Part shown: in pieces, positions 45,926 through 57,152 of the stretch
Numbering within the stretch: position 1 is the stretch's first letter
Layout of the letters: the number at the start of each line of letters is the position of its first letter
Source: Lathyrus oleraceus
Lineage: Eukaryota; Streptophyta; Magnoliopsida; Fabales; Fabaceae
Direction of reading: 5' to 3'
NCBI RefSeq assembly: GCF_024323335.1
Contig: NC_066582.1
Location: forward strand, 90,268,944 to 90,332,943
DNA length: 64,000 bases
Translations under genes and position numbers: made by a program
Notes under the pieces: model-generated
The model's database searches: none
Told to the model about the DNA's origin: nothing
Seen by the model: only the letters and a program-made list of their open reading frames with translations

Positions 45926-46926
45926 GCCGCATTGGTGACCATTCCAGCTGCAGCACCACTACAACAACAACAATCATAACGTCAACCAGCTCAGTATCAA
46001 CAGCAGCAACAACCGGGTAACAGACCCGCTTATCAACAGAGGCAAAGGATGATGGACCGGCGTTTCGACACCCTTCCAATGTCGTACGCTCAGATGCTTT
46101 CTAGTCTTCCACAACTACAGCTTGTGCAACTGCGCACTCTGGCTCCTCCTGTTGGTAGACTTCCGATGGGTTACGACGCCAACGCTAGGTGTAGCTTCCA
46201 CTCTGGGGAACCTGGCCACAATATTGAGAACTGCAAAGCTTTTAAGCACGTAGTTCAGGATCTCATAGATTCAAAGGCCATCGACCTTGCACCAGCTCCG
46301 AATGTCGTCAACAATCCCATGCCACAGCATGGTGGTGCGAACGTTAATATGATAGAGGGAAAAGCCAAGCCCATTAAGGATGTGTTGAAGTTGAAGACTC
46401 CATTGTTGGATATCAAAGGATGCTTGAAGGCTGATGTCTTCCCCGGTTGTGGGAAGGGTTGTTTGGATTGTGCTACTCAGGGCGGAGGTTGTTTGAAGTT
46501 ACAGCAGGGTATCCAGGCCTTGCTCGACAAAGGTATCCTCCAGGTTGAAGATTTGTCTGTCCAAGAGTCTGTGAAAGAGGCTAAAGCGGGTGCCTCTATC
46601 TCATCCTTTAAGCAGGCATGGGCCGTGGTGGATTCAGGTGTTGCTCCCGGTTGGAGGCGTCTGTTGGAATTACCAGTGAAAGAAGATAAGTTCGGGATTG
46701 GGTATCAACCAGCTCTAACTTCTACAACTTCAACACTTCAGACTCATCAGGGGCCGATCACTTTCTCCAGTGCTGGCATCATTCAGTATGGTCAAGTCTC
46801 TGCAGTCAACGAAGAAGAGGGGGATAGTGATTGTGACATTGACAATTGGGTGCGTCCGAAGATCCCGGGTGAAGTTCTCAACAATTGGTCTTCTGAGGAG
46901 ATTATCCAAGTCACTCTTCTTGAAGA
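45926..46926 (+). pseudogene. Element C gag C-terminus and protease remnant
   Basis: The frame begins in the Gln-rich part of gag (GTAALVTIPAAAPLQQQQS, TAA at 45977-45979). It then has FDTLPMSYAQMLSSLPQLQ, an intact zinc knuckle CSFHSGEPGHNIENC and the second Cys cluster (GCGKGCLDCATQGGGC). At about 46550, GILQVED is joined to ESVKEAKAGASISSFKQA, so the protease core with DTGSS is deleted. The tail ends NNWSSEEIIQVTLLE at the intron donor. The capsid is absent too. The product could bind RNA at most. Confidence 0.85.
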
Positions 46927-47175
46927 GTAATTTTCTTTGTTTATTCATGCATATCCAAGTCTTACGTTCCGCCCAGGGCGTAATGACTCATTGTAGGGCC
47001 CACCTATGTGACACTTGCATTTTTTATCATAAATAAAGGACGTCTTTTTGCATTCAAATATTTCGTTCCCTGTCTTTCTATTTTTGCAGTTTTTCAAAAT
47101 AAAAAAAAATGGCAATGTTTTGTTTAGTTTTCACTTCTTGTTCACACTCATAAGCACATACCATCACTCATGCAG
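46927..47175 (+). other. Ogre-type intron, element C
   Basis: Donor AAGA|GTAATT (46927) and acceptor ACTCATGCAG (47175), 249 bp. The join adds one base of exon 2 to two bases of exon 1, continuing the frame into CTTPDPIDNGSAM and removing the TAA at 46928-46930. Donor position and phase are as in A. A hairpin at 46962-46984 matches that in B with compensating changes. Confidence 0.8.
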
Positions 47176-48583
47176 ATGCACAACACCGGACCCTATTGAT
47201 AACGGTTCTGCTATGACTCGTTTCGACTTTGAAAATCCAATCTTTCAAGCTGAAGAAGAGGGTGATAAAGACTGTGAACTCCCTGAAGAACTTACCAGGT
47301 TATTAAAACAAGAGGAAAGGGTTATTCAACCGCATCAAGAGTCTGTTGAAGTGATTAATCTCGGCACCGAGGACACCAAGAGAGAAATCAAGATAGGGGC
47401 TGCTTTGGGAGACAATGTGAAGAAAGGGCTGATTGAATTGCTGCAAGAATACGTTGACATCTTCGCCTGGTCTTATCAGGACATGCCTGGGCTGGACACA
47501 GACATCGTGGTACACCGCTTGCCTCTCAAAGAAGGTTGTCCTCCGGTCAAGCAGAAGCTCAGAAGAACAAGACCAGAGATGGCTGTCAAGATAAAGGAAG
47601 AAGTGCAAAAGCAGTTGGATGCAGGGTTTCTAGCAGTCACCAATTATCCGCCATGGGTTGCAAACATCGTCCCAGTACCTAAGAAGGACGGAAAGGTACG
47701 AATGTGTGTCGACTATCGGGATCTGAACAGAGCTAGCCCTAAAGATGATTTCCCATTACCTCACATCGACGTTTTGGTGGATAATACAGCTCAGTTCTCG
47801 GTATTCTCCTTCATGGATGGCTTTTCTGGCTATAACCAAATCAAGATGGCACCAGAAGACATGGAAAAGACAACTTTCATAACCCCATGGGGCACCTTCT
47901 GCTACAAGGTGATGCCGTTTGGTCTGAAAAATGCCGGAGCAACATATCAGCGAGCAATGGTGACTCTGTTCCATGATATGATTCATCATGAAATCGAGGT
48001 TTATGTGGACGATATGATTGCCAAATCTCAGACAGAAGAAGAACATTTGTTGAATTTGCAGAAACTGTTTGAGCGTTTGAGGAAATTCAAACTGAGACTT
48101 AATCCGAATAAGTGCACTTTCGGGGTGAGATCGGGAAAATTGCTGGGTTTTATTGTTAGCGGAAAAGGGATTGAGGTGGATCCTGACAAAGTAAAAGCAA
48201 TACAGGAAATGTCTGAGCCAAGAACAGAGAAGCAAGTCCGTAGTTTCTTAGGGAGGTTGAACTACATTGCAAGGTTCATCTCTCACCTAACAACCACGTG
48301 TGAGCCGATTTTCAAATTGCTGAGGAAGGATCAGGCTATCAGGTGGAATGAAGATTGTCAAAGGGCTTTCGAGAAGATAAAAGAGTATCTACAGAAACCT
48401 CCGATCCTTATACCTCCAGTTCCTGGGAGACCTCTGATAATGTACCTATCAGTGACCGAGAACTCGATGGGGTGTGTATTGGGACAGCATGACGAGTCTG
48501 GTCGAAAAGAGCATGCCATATACTACCTTAGCAAAAAGTTTACCGACTGTGAAATCAAATATTCGCAGCCTGAGAAAACTTGA
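47176..48583 (+). pseudogene. rt: Element C reverse transcriptase and start of RNase H
   Basis: Open for 468 codons to a TGA at 48581-48583. Acidic linker, then VKQKLRRTRPEMAVKIKEEV, MCVDYRDLNRASPKDDFPLP, FMDGFSGYNQIKMAPEDMEK, MPFGLKNAGATYQRAM and YVDDMIAKS (about residue 275), all RT motifs intact. Then the thumb (FLGRLNYIARFISHL) and RNase H (RPLIMYLSVTENSMGCVLGQ). The TGA stands where A and B have Cys (EKTC), a transversion. The same frame goes on beyond it. Confidence 0.9.
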
Positions 48584-50650
48584 TGTGCTTTGGCCTGGGC
48601 TGCTCGCCGACTGAGACAGTATATGTTGAACCATACTACCTTGTTGATTTCTAAGATGGATCCAGTGAAATACATATTCGAGAAGCCAGCTCTCACCGGA
48701 AGGGTCGCTCGTTGGCAAATGATTTTAACAGAGTATGATATTCAGTACACGTCACAGAAGGCCATCAAAGGGAGTATTCTGTCAGACTACCTTGCCGAGC
48801 AACCGATTGATGATTATGAGCCAATGAAGTTTGAATTCCCTGATGAAGACATCATGTTCCTCAAGATGAAAGACTGTGAAGAGCCAGTTGTTGAGGAGGG
48901 ACCTGATCCAAACGAAAAGTGGACTTTGTTGTTTGATGGGGCTGTCAATGCTAGAGGTAGTGGAATTGGTGCTGTCATTACAACTCCGAAAGGTGCCCAC
49001 ATACCTTTCACCGCTCGTTTGACTTTTGAGTGCACAAATAATGAAGCTGAGTACGAGGCCTGTATCTTGGGTATTGAGCAAGCCATTGATTTGAGAATCA
49101 AGACTTTGGACATCTTCGGAGATTCAGCTCTGGTGATCAATCAAGTGAATGGTGATTGGAATACTCTCCAGCCCACTCTGGTCCCCTACAGAGATTACAC
49201 GAGAAGACTTTTGACTTTCTTCACAACGGTAAAATTGTATCATATACCTCGTGATGAGAACCAGATGGCAGACGCACTTGCTACTCTATCCTCCATGATC
49301 AAGGTAATTCGTTGGAACCATGCTCCCAGGATCGATGTGATGCGCCTTGACAGGGCCGCGTATGTGTTTGCTGCTGAACTGGCAGTCGATGACAAGCCTT
49401 GGTATCACGAGATCAAGTGCTTTCTTAAGAATCAAGAGTACCCTGCAGGGGCATCCAACAATGACAGAAAGACTTTGAGAAGATTGGCAGGCAGTTTCTT
49501 CTTGAACAAAGACGATGTGCTGTATAAGAGGAACTTCGACATGGTTTTGCTCAGATGCGTGGACAGACACGAGACGGACATGTTAATGCAGGAAGTTCAT
49601 GTAGGTTCCTTCGGTACTCATGTCGGTGGACATGCAATGGCTAAGAAATTGTTGAGAGCGGGTTATTATTGGATGACCATGGAATCAGATTGTTTCAAGT
49701 ATGCTCGGAAGTGTCATAAATGCCAGATTTATGCTGATAAGGTGCATGTACCGCCGAATCCTCTGAATGTGATGTCTTCGCCGTGGTCGTTTGCCATGTG
49801 GGGCATTGACATGATTGGAAAGATTGAGCCGACTGCTTCCAATGGGCATCGCTTCATCCTTGTTGCCATCGACTATTTCACCAAGTGGGTCGAGGCAGCG
49901 TCGTTCGCGAATGTCACCAGACATGTGGTTGCCCGTTTCATCAAGAAAGAAATCATTTGTCGTTATGGGATTCCCGAAAGAATCATTACTGATAATGGTT
50001 CTAATCTCAACAACAAAATGATGAAGGAGTTGTGTCAGAACTTCAACATTCAATATCACAACTCTTCCCCTTACCGCCCTAAGATGAACGGCGCTGTTGA
50101 GGCGGCAAATAAGAACATAAAGAAGATTGTGCAGAAGATGGTCGTCACGTACAGAGATTGGCATGAGATGCTACCCTTCGCCTTGCATGGGTACCGTACT
50201 TCAGTACGTACATCGACCGGGGCAACCCCTTACTCCCTGGTGTATGGTATGGAAGCAGTCCTACCTGTTGAAGTGGAGATTCCTTCTCTAAGAGTCATGT
50301 TGGATATCAAGCTAGACGAAGCTGAATGGATTCGGACAAGGTTCAATGAGTTGAGTCTTATTGAAGAGAAGCGAATGGCAACCATTTGTCATGGGCAGTT
50401 GTATCAGAGTCGGATGAAGAGAGCCTTTGATCAGAAAGTGCGTCCTCGTTGTTTCCAAGTCGGAGATTTAGTTTTGAAAAGGATCCTTCCTCCTCAGACA
50501 GATCGCAGGGGCAAGTGGACTCCTAACTATGATGGACCGTATATCGTCACCAAGGTTTTTGATGGTGGGGCTTTAATGCTTGCAACTATGGATGGTGAAA
50601 ACTTCACTTCCCCTGTGAACTCAGACGCAGTTAAAAAATACTTCGCATAA
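48584..50650 (+). pseudogene. int: Element C RNase H end, archaeal-type RNase H and integrase
   Basis: Same frame as the preceding RT, 688 open codons to the stop at 50650. The second RNase H shows LLFDGAVNARGSGIGAV (D), AEYEACILG (E), FGDSALVINQ (D) and PRDENQMADALA (D), all four metal ligands. Integrase shows the EVHVGSFGTH and CHKC zinc site, then GIDMIG, TDNGS and GAVEAAN as D,D(35)E, and ends VKKYFA. Apart from the single TGA upstream this is a complete Tat pol and is the only intact catalytic set in the window. If the TGA is bypassed or recent, C could supply these activities to relatives. Confidence 0.9.
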
Positions 50651-50880
50651 AATAGACCCGCTGGACAGTAAAAAGAATAGTCCAGGCAAAAAATGGGCAT
50701 CCCGGCGAACCAAGAAAATGAAAAGGTTCGGGCAAAAATTAGGGATTAAAAATGAAAAGATCGTACACCCGGTAAGTTGAAAACCTGAAAAGGCAACTTA
50801 GGCAAAAATGGGTATCCCGGTGGATTGAAAACCCGAAAAGGGCGATCCAGGCAAAAGTTAGGGATTAAGCGAATGACTGC
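50651..50880 (+). other. Post-integrase hairpin module, element C
   Basis: AAAATAGACCCGCTGGACAG then repeats of GGCAAAAATGGGTATCCCGG and GAAAACCCGAAAAGGGCG, each with CCC/GGG stems, ending GTTAGGGATTAAG. Same as in B and A. Confidence 0.65.
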
Positions 50881-52080
50881 GTTCTGAGTAGTTCTAAATC
50901 TCATCTCGTGCCAATGACTAGAAATTTTTGAAGGATAGGAAACAGTCCAATCACTCTTTCAGAAGGCTGATTATCTGGAGGATCTTGAAGACGAGCAAGT
51001 CATAGCAGAATTGGAACCCAATAGAAATCCATTTCACATTGCCATTAGATTAATTTCTGTTTTTATCTATTGTGCGATTACCTCTTTCCAGGGATTGCTT
51101 CCTAATGTAAATGCCTATTCAGAGGCCATTCAATCAATAAAATCATGTTATTCAGTATATCTCTGTTTTCATTTTCATTTTACTGTTTTGTTTGCAAAAA
51201 TGACGTTCGAATTTTTGATAAACATTGCATCATGACACATAAGGGCTTTACAGGTACAGGCTTAATAAACATTTAAAATTGCTGTAAATTTTAAGTGCTT
51301 TGGATCGTCTATTCAGAACAGATACCCTCGGGGCATTTCCTTAAAATCTCCTGCAGATGGTCGTGAATATCTTCCCCAGTGAAGTCGCCAACAGACGAAT
51401 TCAATGTCTTGACCCTGCAGAGCTGATCAGAGCGTTGGATTCTTCAATCCCCAGACTGTATCTTCCCAGCAGAAGTGGCTGCTCCTTAGAGTTCGATGCC
51501 AAATCGATAATCCCAATGCCAGATCCATGGTTTCTTTCCTTGAAGCAGAACCTCGGTACCGTATCAGTGTTTGCTCCCCCTGCTGAGTCATCTCTCGCAA
51601 ATCGTGGTTGCCAGAACCATTGTAGTTTTCCTCAGCAGCAGGCTTCCAATGCCATTCTTTCCCCGATCAGAGTCTCGGTATGGCCAGAACACCGCATGGC
51701 TAGTCATCTCCCCACAGAGTTCTTTGCGCTGTGCATCTCCAACAGCCTTGCCAGGGTCCAGAAGATGGTGATCATTTCTCCAGCAGATCCCTTGCCTCAG
51801 TTTGGCATTCTACCCAGCATTTCGCATCCCTGCATGTAGAATCATATTGCATTGCATCCTTCCAAATCGCGTAGCATTTCCATTTTCATGGAGCATTACG
51901 CCATTGAAAAATTCAAACATACGCATGTAAGCATAAAACATTCTCGGTATCCCAAGTGATAAGCTAGAAGTTGTTTCCAGTACTCAGACTGAAGATTGTT
52001 CATGACTTACCTTTGTTATCCCCAGCAAGTGTCATTGGCCCATGCGCCGCCTCTATTATCATTCCCTATTTCTGCCAATG
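50881..52080 (+). other. Element C 3' UTR, upstream part
   Basis: 1.2 kb, no gene supported. 51350-51830 holds recurring CCCCAG(C/A) and TCCCCAG fragments, like 42040-42540 of B. Open frames here (51357-51839) have no family features. Confidence 0.55.
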
Positions 52081-52620
52081 CTGACAGGCATGAAGTTTTC
52101 CGGTATCCAGACCGAAGTGGCATTCAGGCCAGTGTTCCGATGTTCAGATCGAAGAAGTTTCCGACGTTCAGGTCGATGCAACTTGTGGCATTCAGGCCAG
52201 TTTTCCCGGTATCCAGACCGAAGTGGCATTCAGACCAGTTTTCCGGTATCCAGACCGAAGTGGCATTCAGGCCAATTTTTCCGGTATCCAGACCGAAGTG
52301 GTATTCAGGCCAGTTTTCCGGTATCCAGACCGAAGTGGCATTCAGGCCAGTGTTCCGATGTTCAGATCGAAGAAGTTTCCGACGTTCAGGTCGATGCAAC
52401 TTGTGGCATTCAGGCCAGTTTTCCCGGTATCCAGACCGAAGTGGCATTCAGGCCAGTTTTCCGGTATTCAGATCGAAGTGGCATTCAGGCCAATTTTCCG
52501 ATGTTCAGATCGAAGAAGGTTCCGACGTTCAGGTCGATGCGACTTGTGGCATTCAGGCCCATTTTCCGATGTTCAGATCGAAATCCTTTCCAGTATTCAG
52601 ACTGATGAGCGACATTCAAG
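52081..52620 (+). repeat. Element C 3' UTR tandem array (37-38 bp units)
   Basis: Head-to-tail units containing CATTCAGGCCAGTTTTCCGG and TATCCAGACCGAAGTGG (37 bp; some 38). A variant has GTTCCGATGTTCAGATCGAA. A composite block of about 105 bp occurs at 52121-52225 and again at 52341-52445, so there is higher-order structure. Since 37 is not a multiple of 3, frames open across the array cycle through all three readings. Confidence 0.9.
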
Positions 52621-52866
52621 CCATGGTTATTTCTGTGTTACCATTTATTTTGGTATCCAGTTTAACATTCTTTTTCGATATTCAAACTGACTCTCACCGT
52701 ACCAGACGAATTCTTCTTTCAAGACCACCTCTTTGCTGATTCTGACAGACATTGTTACTTCACTTCACTTCAGTGCAAATTTTTGGGCTTTTATTGTATT
52801 CAATCCCTTGATACCTCGAAAGTACGAAAGCAGCTGCCATCTTCTTTCCGGGTCTCCAGTTGATTG

Positions 52867-52878
52867 AATAGGGGCAGC
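52867..52878 (+). other. Polypurine tract of element C
   Basis: AATAGGGGCAGC directly before the 3' LTR. Confidence 0.8.
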
Positions 52879-52913
52879 TGTAATACCCCAAAATTTACCC
52901 TTCATTTTTCCCG

Positions 52914-52953
<40 letters not shown>

Positions 52954-54524
52954 GAAAAAAAAAAAAAAAAAAAAAAAATAATAATTTAATTAATTAATTA
53001 ATTAATTAAATAAATAAAATAAATAAATAAAATATAACAAATTATTTTGGACTTGGGTCTCCCTCATTTGAGCCCATTACCCACGAAAATCAATCTATAA
53101 ATACTGAAGTTTCAGTAGAGGAAAACACACTTGGAGTTACACTTGGAGTTACACTGGGAGATTCACTGGAGAAAGAAGGAAGAGAAGCAAAACCCTGAGG
53201 AAAAGATAGTGAGAGAAAAGCCAACAGAGTTCAGAGCAACCTCCAAATCCTGAAAGGAACTCAACTTGTAAACCTCACGGGCGCAACTCAATCAAGCTCT
53301 CCAATCAGGTTTGCCCTATATCCATCATCTTTATGCCTTTTATTTGAATGCTCTAAATGTATGAGGTATTATGTGTGAATTTGATACCTTTTTTTGTGGG
53401 CCTTTTGTGAATTTTGATGGAATTATTCATGTGGTTACATTTTGATTTAGGGGAAACTCTGAGTTACCCTATTTTGTTTATTCTAACCTGTCTTGTGTTT
53501 CCATGGCATTGTTTTCTCTTGATTTCATCCTACTACTCTAACCCTTTGTCGAGTTTTGTGAGGGCTCACATGGCTTTCGCAGAGACACTCGCGTGGTTTC
53601 CCACTTTATTTGTGGGATACCCCCTGGAGTTTTATTCTGATTATTCGTGTTGACTGATTTCCTTTGACGGTCTAGCTGGAGACATTTCAGGGTTTCTTGC
53701 CCCTTTAACTGCTATAGCTTCGGATCTTTATCCGTGTGGTAATTTTTTCCCTTTCTCATACTTTATCGCTTTCTTAGCTGGAAGACCTCGATAGGAGGCA
53801 ATGTTTGAGCCCCTTGGTGGCATTTTACTTTGAGATACATGTTTTGTGTTTTGTATTCATATCCCTGCAGGTAGCGCAGTTCCTTCGTCAAGGACTGCCT
53901 TTTTGCCCTCGAGCATCCCAAACCCTAAAACCCAAAGCAACACGTTTACTCCTTCTACTACAGGCGAGTAAGTCTCCAAAGGTCGAGCATCCGGTAGATT
54001 GCGTAGTGACGTCGTTCGTCCAAAACCCAATCCATAACCCCGTAGTTAGCCGAACTACGGCTTGCTCTGATTCTCATTCCAGATGAGATACGTAGGCATA
54101 AGACGCGATGTCTTAGCGAGCACACATCCCCCCAACTCATAGGTCAGCCGAGCTACGAAGACTCTGATTCTCATATTCAGATGAGATACGTATGCAGTGG
54201 ATGCGACATCCGCGCGAGTCATTTCTCTTAACCTTTTTAGTAAATAAACACGTTAGGTAAACCCACACCCTTTAGACAAAAACTACAAAAGTGGATCCCG
54301 TAGAGTACTATGGATGCGTAGGGGTGCTAATACCTTCCCTTCGCATAACCGACTCCCGAATCCAAGATTTGGTTGCGAGACCCCGTCTTGTCCTTTCCTT
54401 TTTCTGGTTTACTTCGAGCGTTTCCTTTCCCTCCTTTGGGATGAATAACGCACGGTGGCGACTCTTCTGTCATTCTCTTTCGCCGGTTGTTTTTTTCGCA
54501 CACTGTATTTTTCAGGTTGCGACA
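52879..54524 (+). mobile_element. Element C 3' LTR
   Basis: 1646 bp, near-identical to 43170-44801. Main differences: a longer poly-A tract (52914-52978), two rather than three copies of the 12-bp unit, and scattered single-base changes. Confidence 0.94.
52914..52978 (+). repeat. Poly-A tract in C 3' LTR
   Basis: About 60 bases nearly all A, broken by a single CG. The 5' LTR has a shorter, C-interrupted version at 43206-43254. Prone to length error in assembly. Confidence 0.85.
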
Positions 54525-55160
54525 AATAGATTCAGCCAGAAAATCGAAATAATTCAGATCTAGCCAGAAGATCGAAATAGATTCAGCCAGAGAATCGAAA
54601 CAATTCAGATCTAGCCAGAAGATCGAAGAAGATCTAGCCAGAATATCGAAGTCAGGTCTAGCCTGAAGACCGGAAATAGATTCAGCCAGAGAATCGAAAC
54701 AATTCAGATCTAGCCAGAAGATCGAAGTAGATTCAGCCATAGAATCAAAGAAAATAGATTCAGCCAGAGATTCGAAACAAAGGAGATCTAGCCAGAAGAT
54801 CGAAGAAGATTTAGCCAGAAGATCGAAGTCAGGTCTAGCCCGAAGACCGGAAATAGATTCAGCCAGAGAACCGAAACAATTCAGATCTAGCCAGAAGATC
54901 GAAGTAGATTCAGCCAGAGAATCAAAGAAAATAGATTCAGCCAGAGAATCGAAACAAAGGAGATCTAGCCAGAAGATCGAAGAAGATCTAGCCAGAAGAT
55001 CGAAGAAGATCTAGCCAGAAGATTGAAACCGTATCCAGCCCGAGGAACAAAATTAACATCCAACCAGAGGACTAAATTCAGTATAGATTCAGCCAGAGGA
55101 TCGAAACTCCAGATTAAGTCAGAAGACTGATTCAGATTCAGCCAGAGGATCGGAAGAGAA
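54525..55160 (+). repeat. Element B 3' UTR tandem array, right part
   Basis: Units with GATCTAGCCAGAAGATCGAA and GATTCAGCCAGAGAATCGAA alternate. A higher-order repeat of 176-177 bp starts at 54608, 54784 and 54961 (the last partial). It continues the array broken at 43169; its first five bases are the TSD AATAG. Confidence 0.88.
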
Positions 55161-55314
55161 ATAAACAGCGCGGTGTATTTCAGCATTTTTGTGGTGTTCT
55201 CGGAGCGTAAATTTTCGGTCTGTCTTTGGTATTGAATCACAGCTCACCCTGTTTGTCTGATAAGCTGTTCGCTTTCATCCTGCTCGGGTTAGCTGATGAC
55301 TGAACAGGGGCAGC
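55161..55314 (+). other. Element B 3' UTR end and polypurine tract
   Basis: Short non-repetitive stretch, then TGAACAGGGGCAGC (polypurine tract, 55301-55314) directly before the 3' LTR. Confidence 0.75.
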
Positions 55315-57147
55315 TGTAACACCCCAAAATTTTCCCTCCTTATTCACGCATTCATTTTTAGGTCATTTAATATTAGATACATTGCATTTCATCATGTCAA
55401 TCGGGATTAGCTCCAAGAAGCTTGAACATCATCCAAGACACTTTGTGGGTTCTATTTAGATAATCAGTCAACACAAGGGAAAGACTTAAGTTACTTCCAA
55501 CAGGGGTCTATTCGTCAGACAAAACGTTAATCTTGAAGGAGCAAAGGTTTGTTCATGAGCTGTCATGCTCGCTAGGCGAAGCCCACGTGTTATGCAAAAA
55601 AAAAATGGAAAACGAAAAACGAAAAAAAAAAAAGAATTTAAATAAATAAATAAAAGAAAAAATCTCAGACTTGGACCTTTCTCAAAAGCCCACTAAGCTA
55701 CCAATATTAGGCTATAAATACTAGAGTTTTCATTGAAACAAAACCCTGGACAAAACCTGGAGAGAAACCTAGACAGAGAGAGTGAGAATTATACTGCAGC
55801 AACCTCCAGGCAACTCTGAAAGGTTCATTCTGACTCACACGCTTTCAGCTCAAGCAAACCCTAACATTGGTTTGCAAATCCAGCCGTGCCATTTGATTTC
55901 AACCGATCTCTCCAATCAGGTTTGCCCTTATTCCCATTACCTTTGTGCTTTGAAGTTGAATACTCTGAATGTTTGAGGTATGATGGATGAATTTCATTAG
56001 GTTTTTGCCCACGGGTTCATAATTATGTATGAATGTATAAATAATGCCTTGAATGCTTAATCGTTTAATTTCTGAAGTGTATGCCACAGGGTTTGAGGTT
56101 TCTGAAACCATACTGTTATCCATGAAAAATCCAAAACCCGCAGGCGCTCGCTAGCACCTTCGCTAGGCGAGCACGCAACGACGCTTCGCCAAGCCTTCGC
56201 TAGGCGAGACAGTAGCGATCGCGACAGTAGCATTTGCTTTTTTCTGTTTTGCTCTAATCTGACTTACGTTTGTCATAACATGTTTTCTCCTAAGCCTTAT
56301 CGTGTTTCACTAACCCTTTTGTTGAGTTTTTGTGAAGGCTCACATGACTTTTGCAAGGATAGCTCGCTGGATATTCCACTTTGCTTGTGGGATACCATTT
56401 GGGAGATTTATTCTGATTGCCTTGTTGGCACGTTTACTTTATACATGTTTGTTTCGTATGTGTTCGTATCCCCACAGGTAGCGCGGTTCCTTTGTCAAGG
56501 ACTGCCTTTTTGCATGAGCATCCCTAACCATACCAACTCATTGAGTTTTCTTCTCCTAAGAACACGTTAACTCCTTCTACTACAGGCGAGTAAGTCTCCA
56601 AAGGTCGAGCATCCGGTAGATTGCGTAGTAACGTCGTTCGTCCAAAACCCAATCTATAACCTCGTAGTTAGCCGAACTACGGCTTGCTCTGATTCTCATT
56701 CCAGATGAGATACGTAGGCATAAGACGCGATGTCTTAGCGAGCACAATTACCCTTAACCCCTAGGTAGCCGAGCTACGAAGACTCTGATTCTCATATTCA
56801 TATGAGATACGTATGCAGTGGATGCGACATCCGTGCGAGTCATTTTCTTTTGACCCCTTTTTTTTAGTAAATAACACATTAGATAAACCCACACCCTTTA
56901 GACAAGAACTAAAAAAGTGGATCTCGTAGAGTACTACGGATGCGTAGGGGTGCTAATACCTTCCCTTCGCATAATCGACTCCCGAACCCAAGATTTGGTT
57001 ACGAGACCGTGTCTTGTCCTTTCCTTTTTCCAGGTTTACTTCGAGCGTTTCCTTTCCCTCCTTTGGGATAAATAACGCACGGTGGCGACTCTCCTGTCTT
57101 TCTTCGCCGATTGTTTTTTTTCGCATTCAATTTTTCAGGTTGCGACA
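55315..57147 (+). mobile_element. Element B 3' LTR
   Basis: 1833 bp, TGTAACACCCCAAAATTTTC to GTTGCGACA, collinear with 33507-35369. It carries the same TATA box, CTAGGCGA cluster, hairpin modules, conserved block (56947-56975) and PBS-like motif (57080-57092). Confidence 0.93.
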
Positions 57148-57152
57148 GTATA
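57148..57152. repeat. Target-site duplication GTATA, right copy (element B)
   Basis: After B ends, GTATA recurs and the A LTR resumes (compare 16094 onwards). Confidence 0.95.

Larger units (their letters stand above)
43170..54524 (+). mobile_element. Element C: youngest Tat element, RT-RNase H-integrase present, capsid and protease deleted
   Basis: Plus strand, 11,355 bp: 5' LTR 43170-44801, PBS 44804-44821, leader, gag/protease remnant to 46926, intron, pol 47176-50650, 3' UTR with a tandem array, polypurine tract, 3' LTR 52879-54524, TSD AATAG. No ORF1. By eye its two LTRs differ at only about one base per hundred, the least of the three complete elements, in line with it being innermost. 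Confidence 0.95.
33507..57147 (+). mobile_element. Element B: Tat element with gag-pro but deleted RT and integrase, interrupted by element C
   Basis: Plus strand: 5' LTR 33507-35369, PBS 35372-35389, leader, gag 36491, protease to 39840, pol remnants 40090-41283, 3' UTR repeats, polypurine tract 55302-55314, 3' LTR 55315-57147. Without element C it is 12.3 kb. It has no ORF1. Two internal deletions removed the RT core and most of the second RNase H and integrase. It was probably mobilised by other elements or decayed after insertion; the sequence alone does not say which. Confidence 0.94.

Noticed and set aside
47756..48235. Minus-strand 159-codon frame
   Set aside because: Shadow of the C reverse transcriptase on the other strand.
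51996..52739. A 247-codon open frame of repeated residues
   Set aside because: It is the 37-bp tandem array translated. Other frames on both strands are open over the same array, and the unit is not a multiple of three.
33507..54524. B and C as one element with two LTR pairs from tandem recombination
   Set aside because: The LTR pairs differ from each other, each pair has its own exact 5-bp duplication, and the array of B resumes precisely after C.
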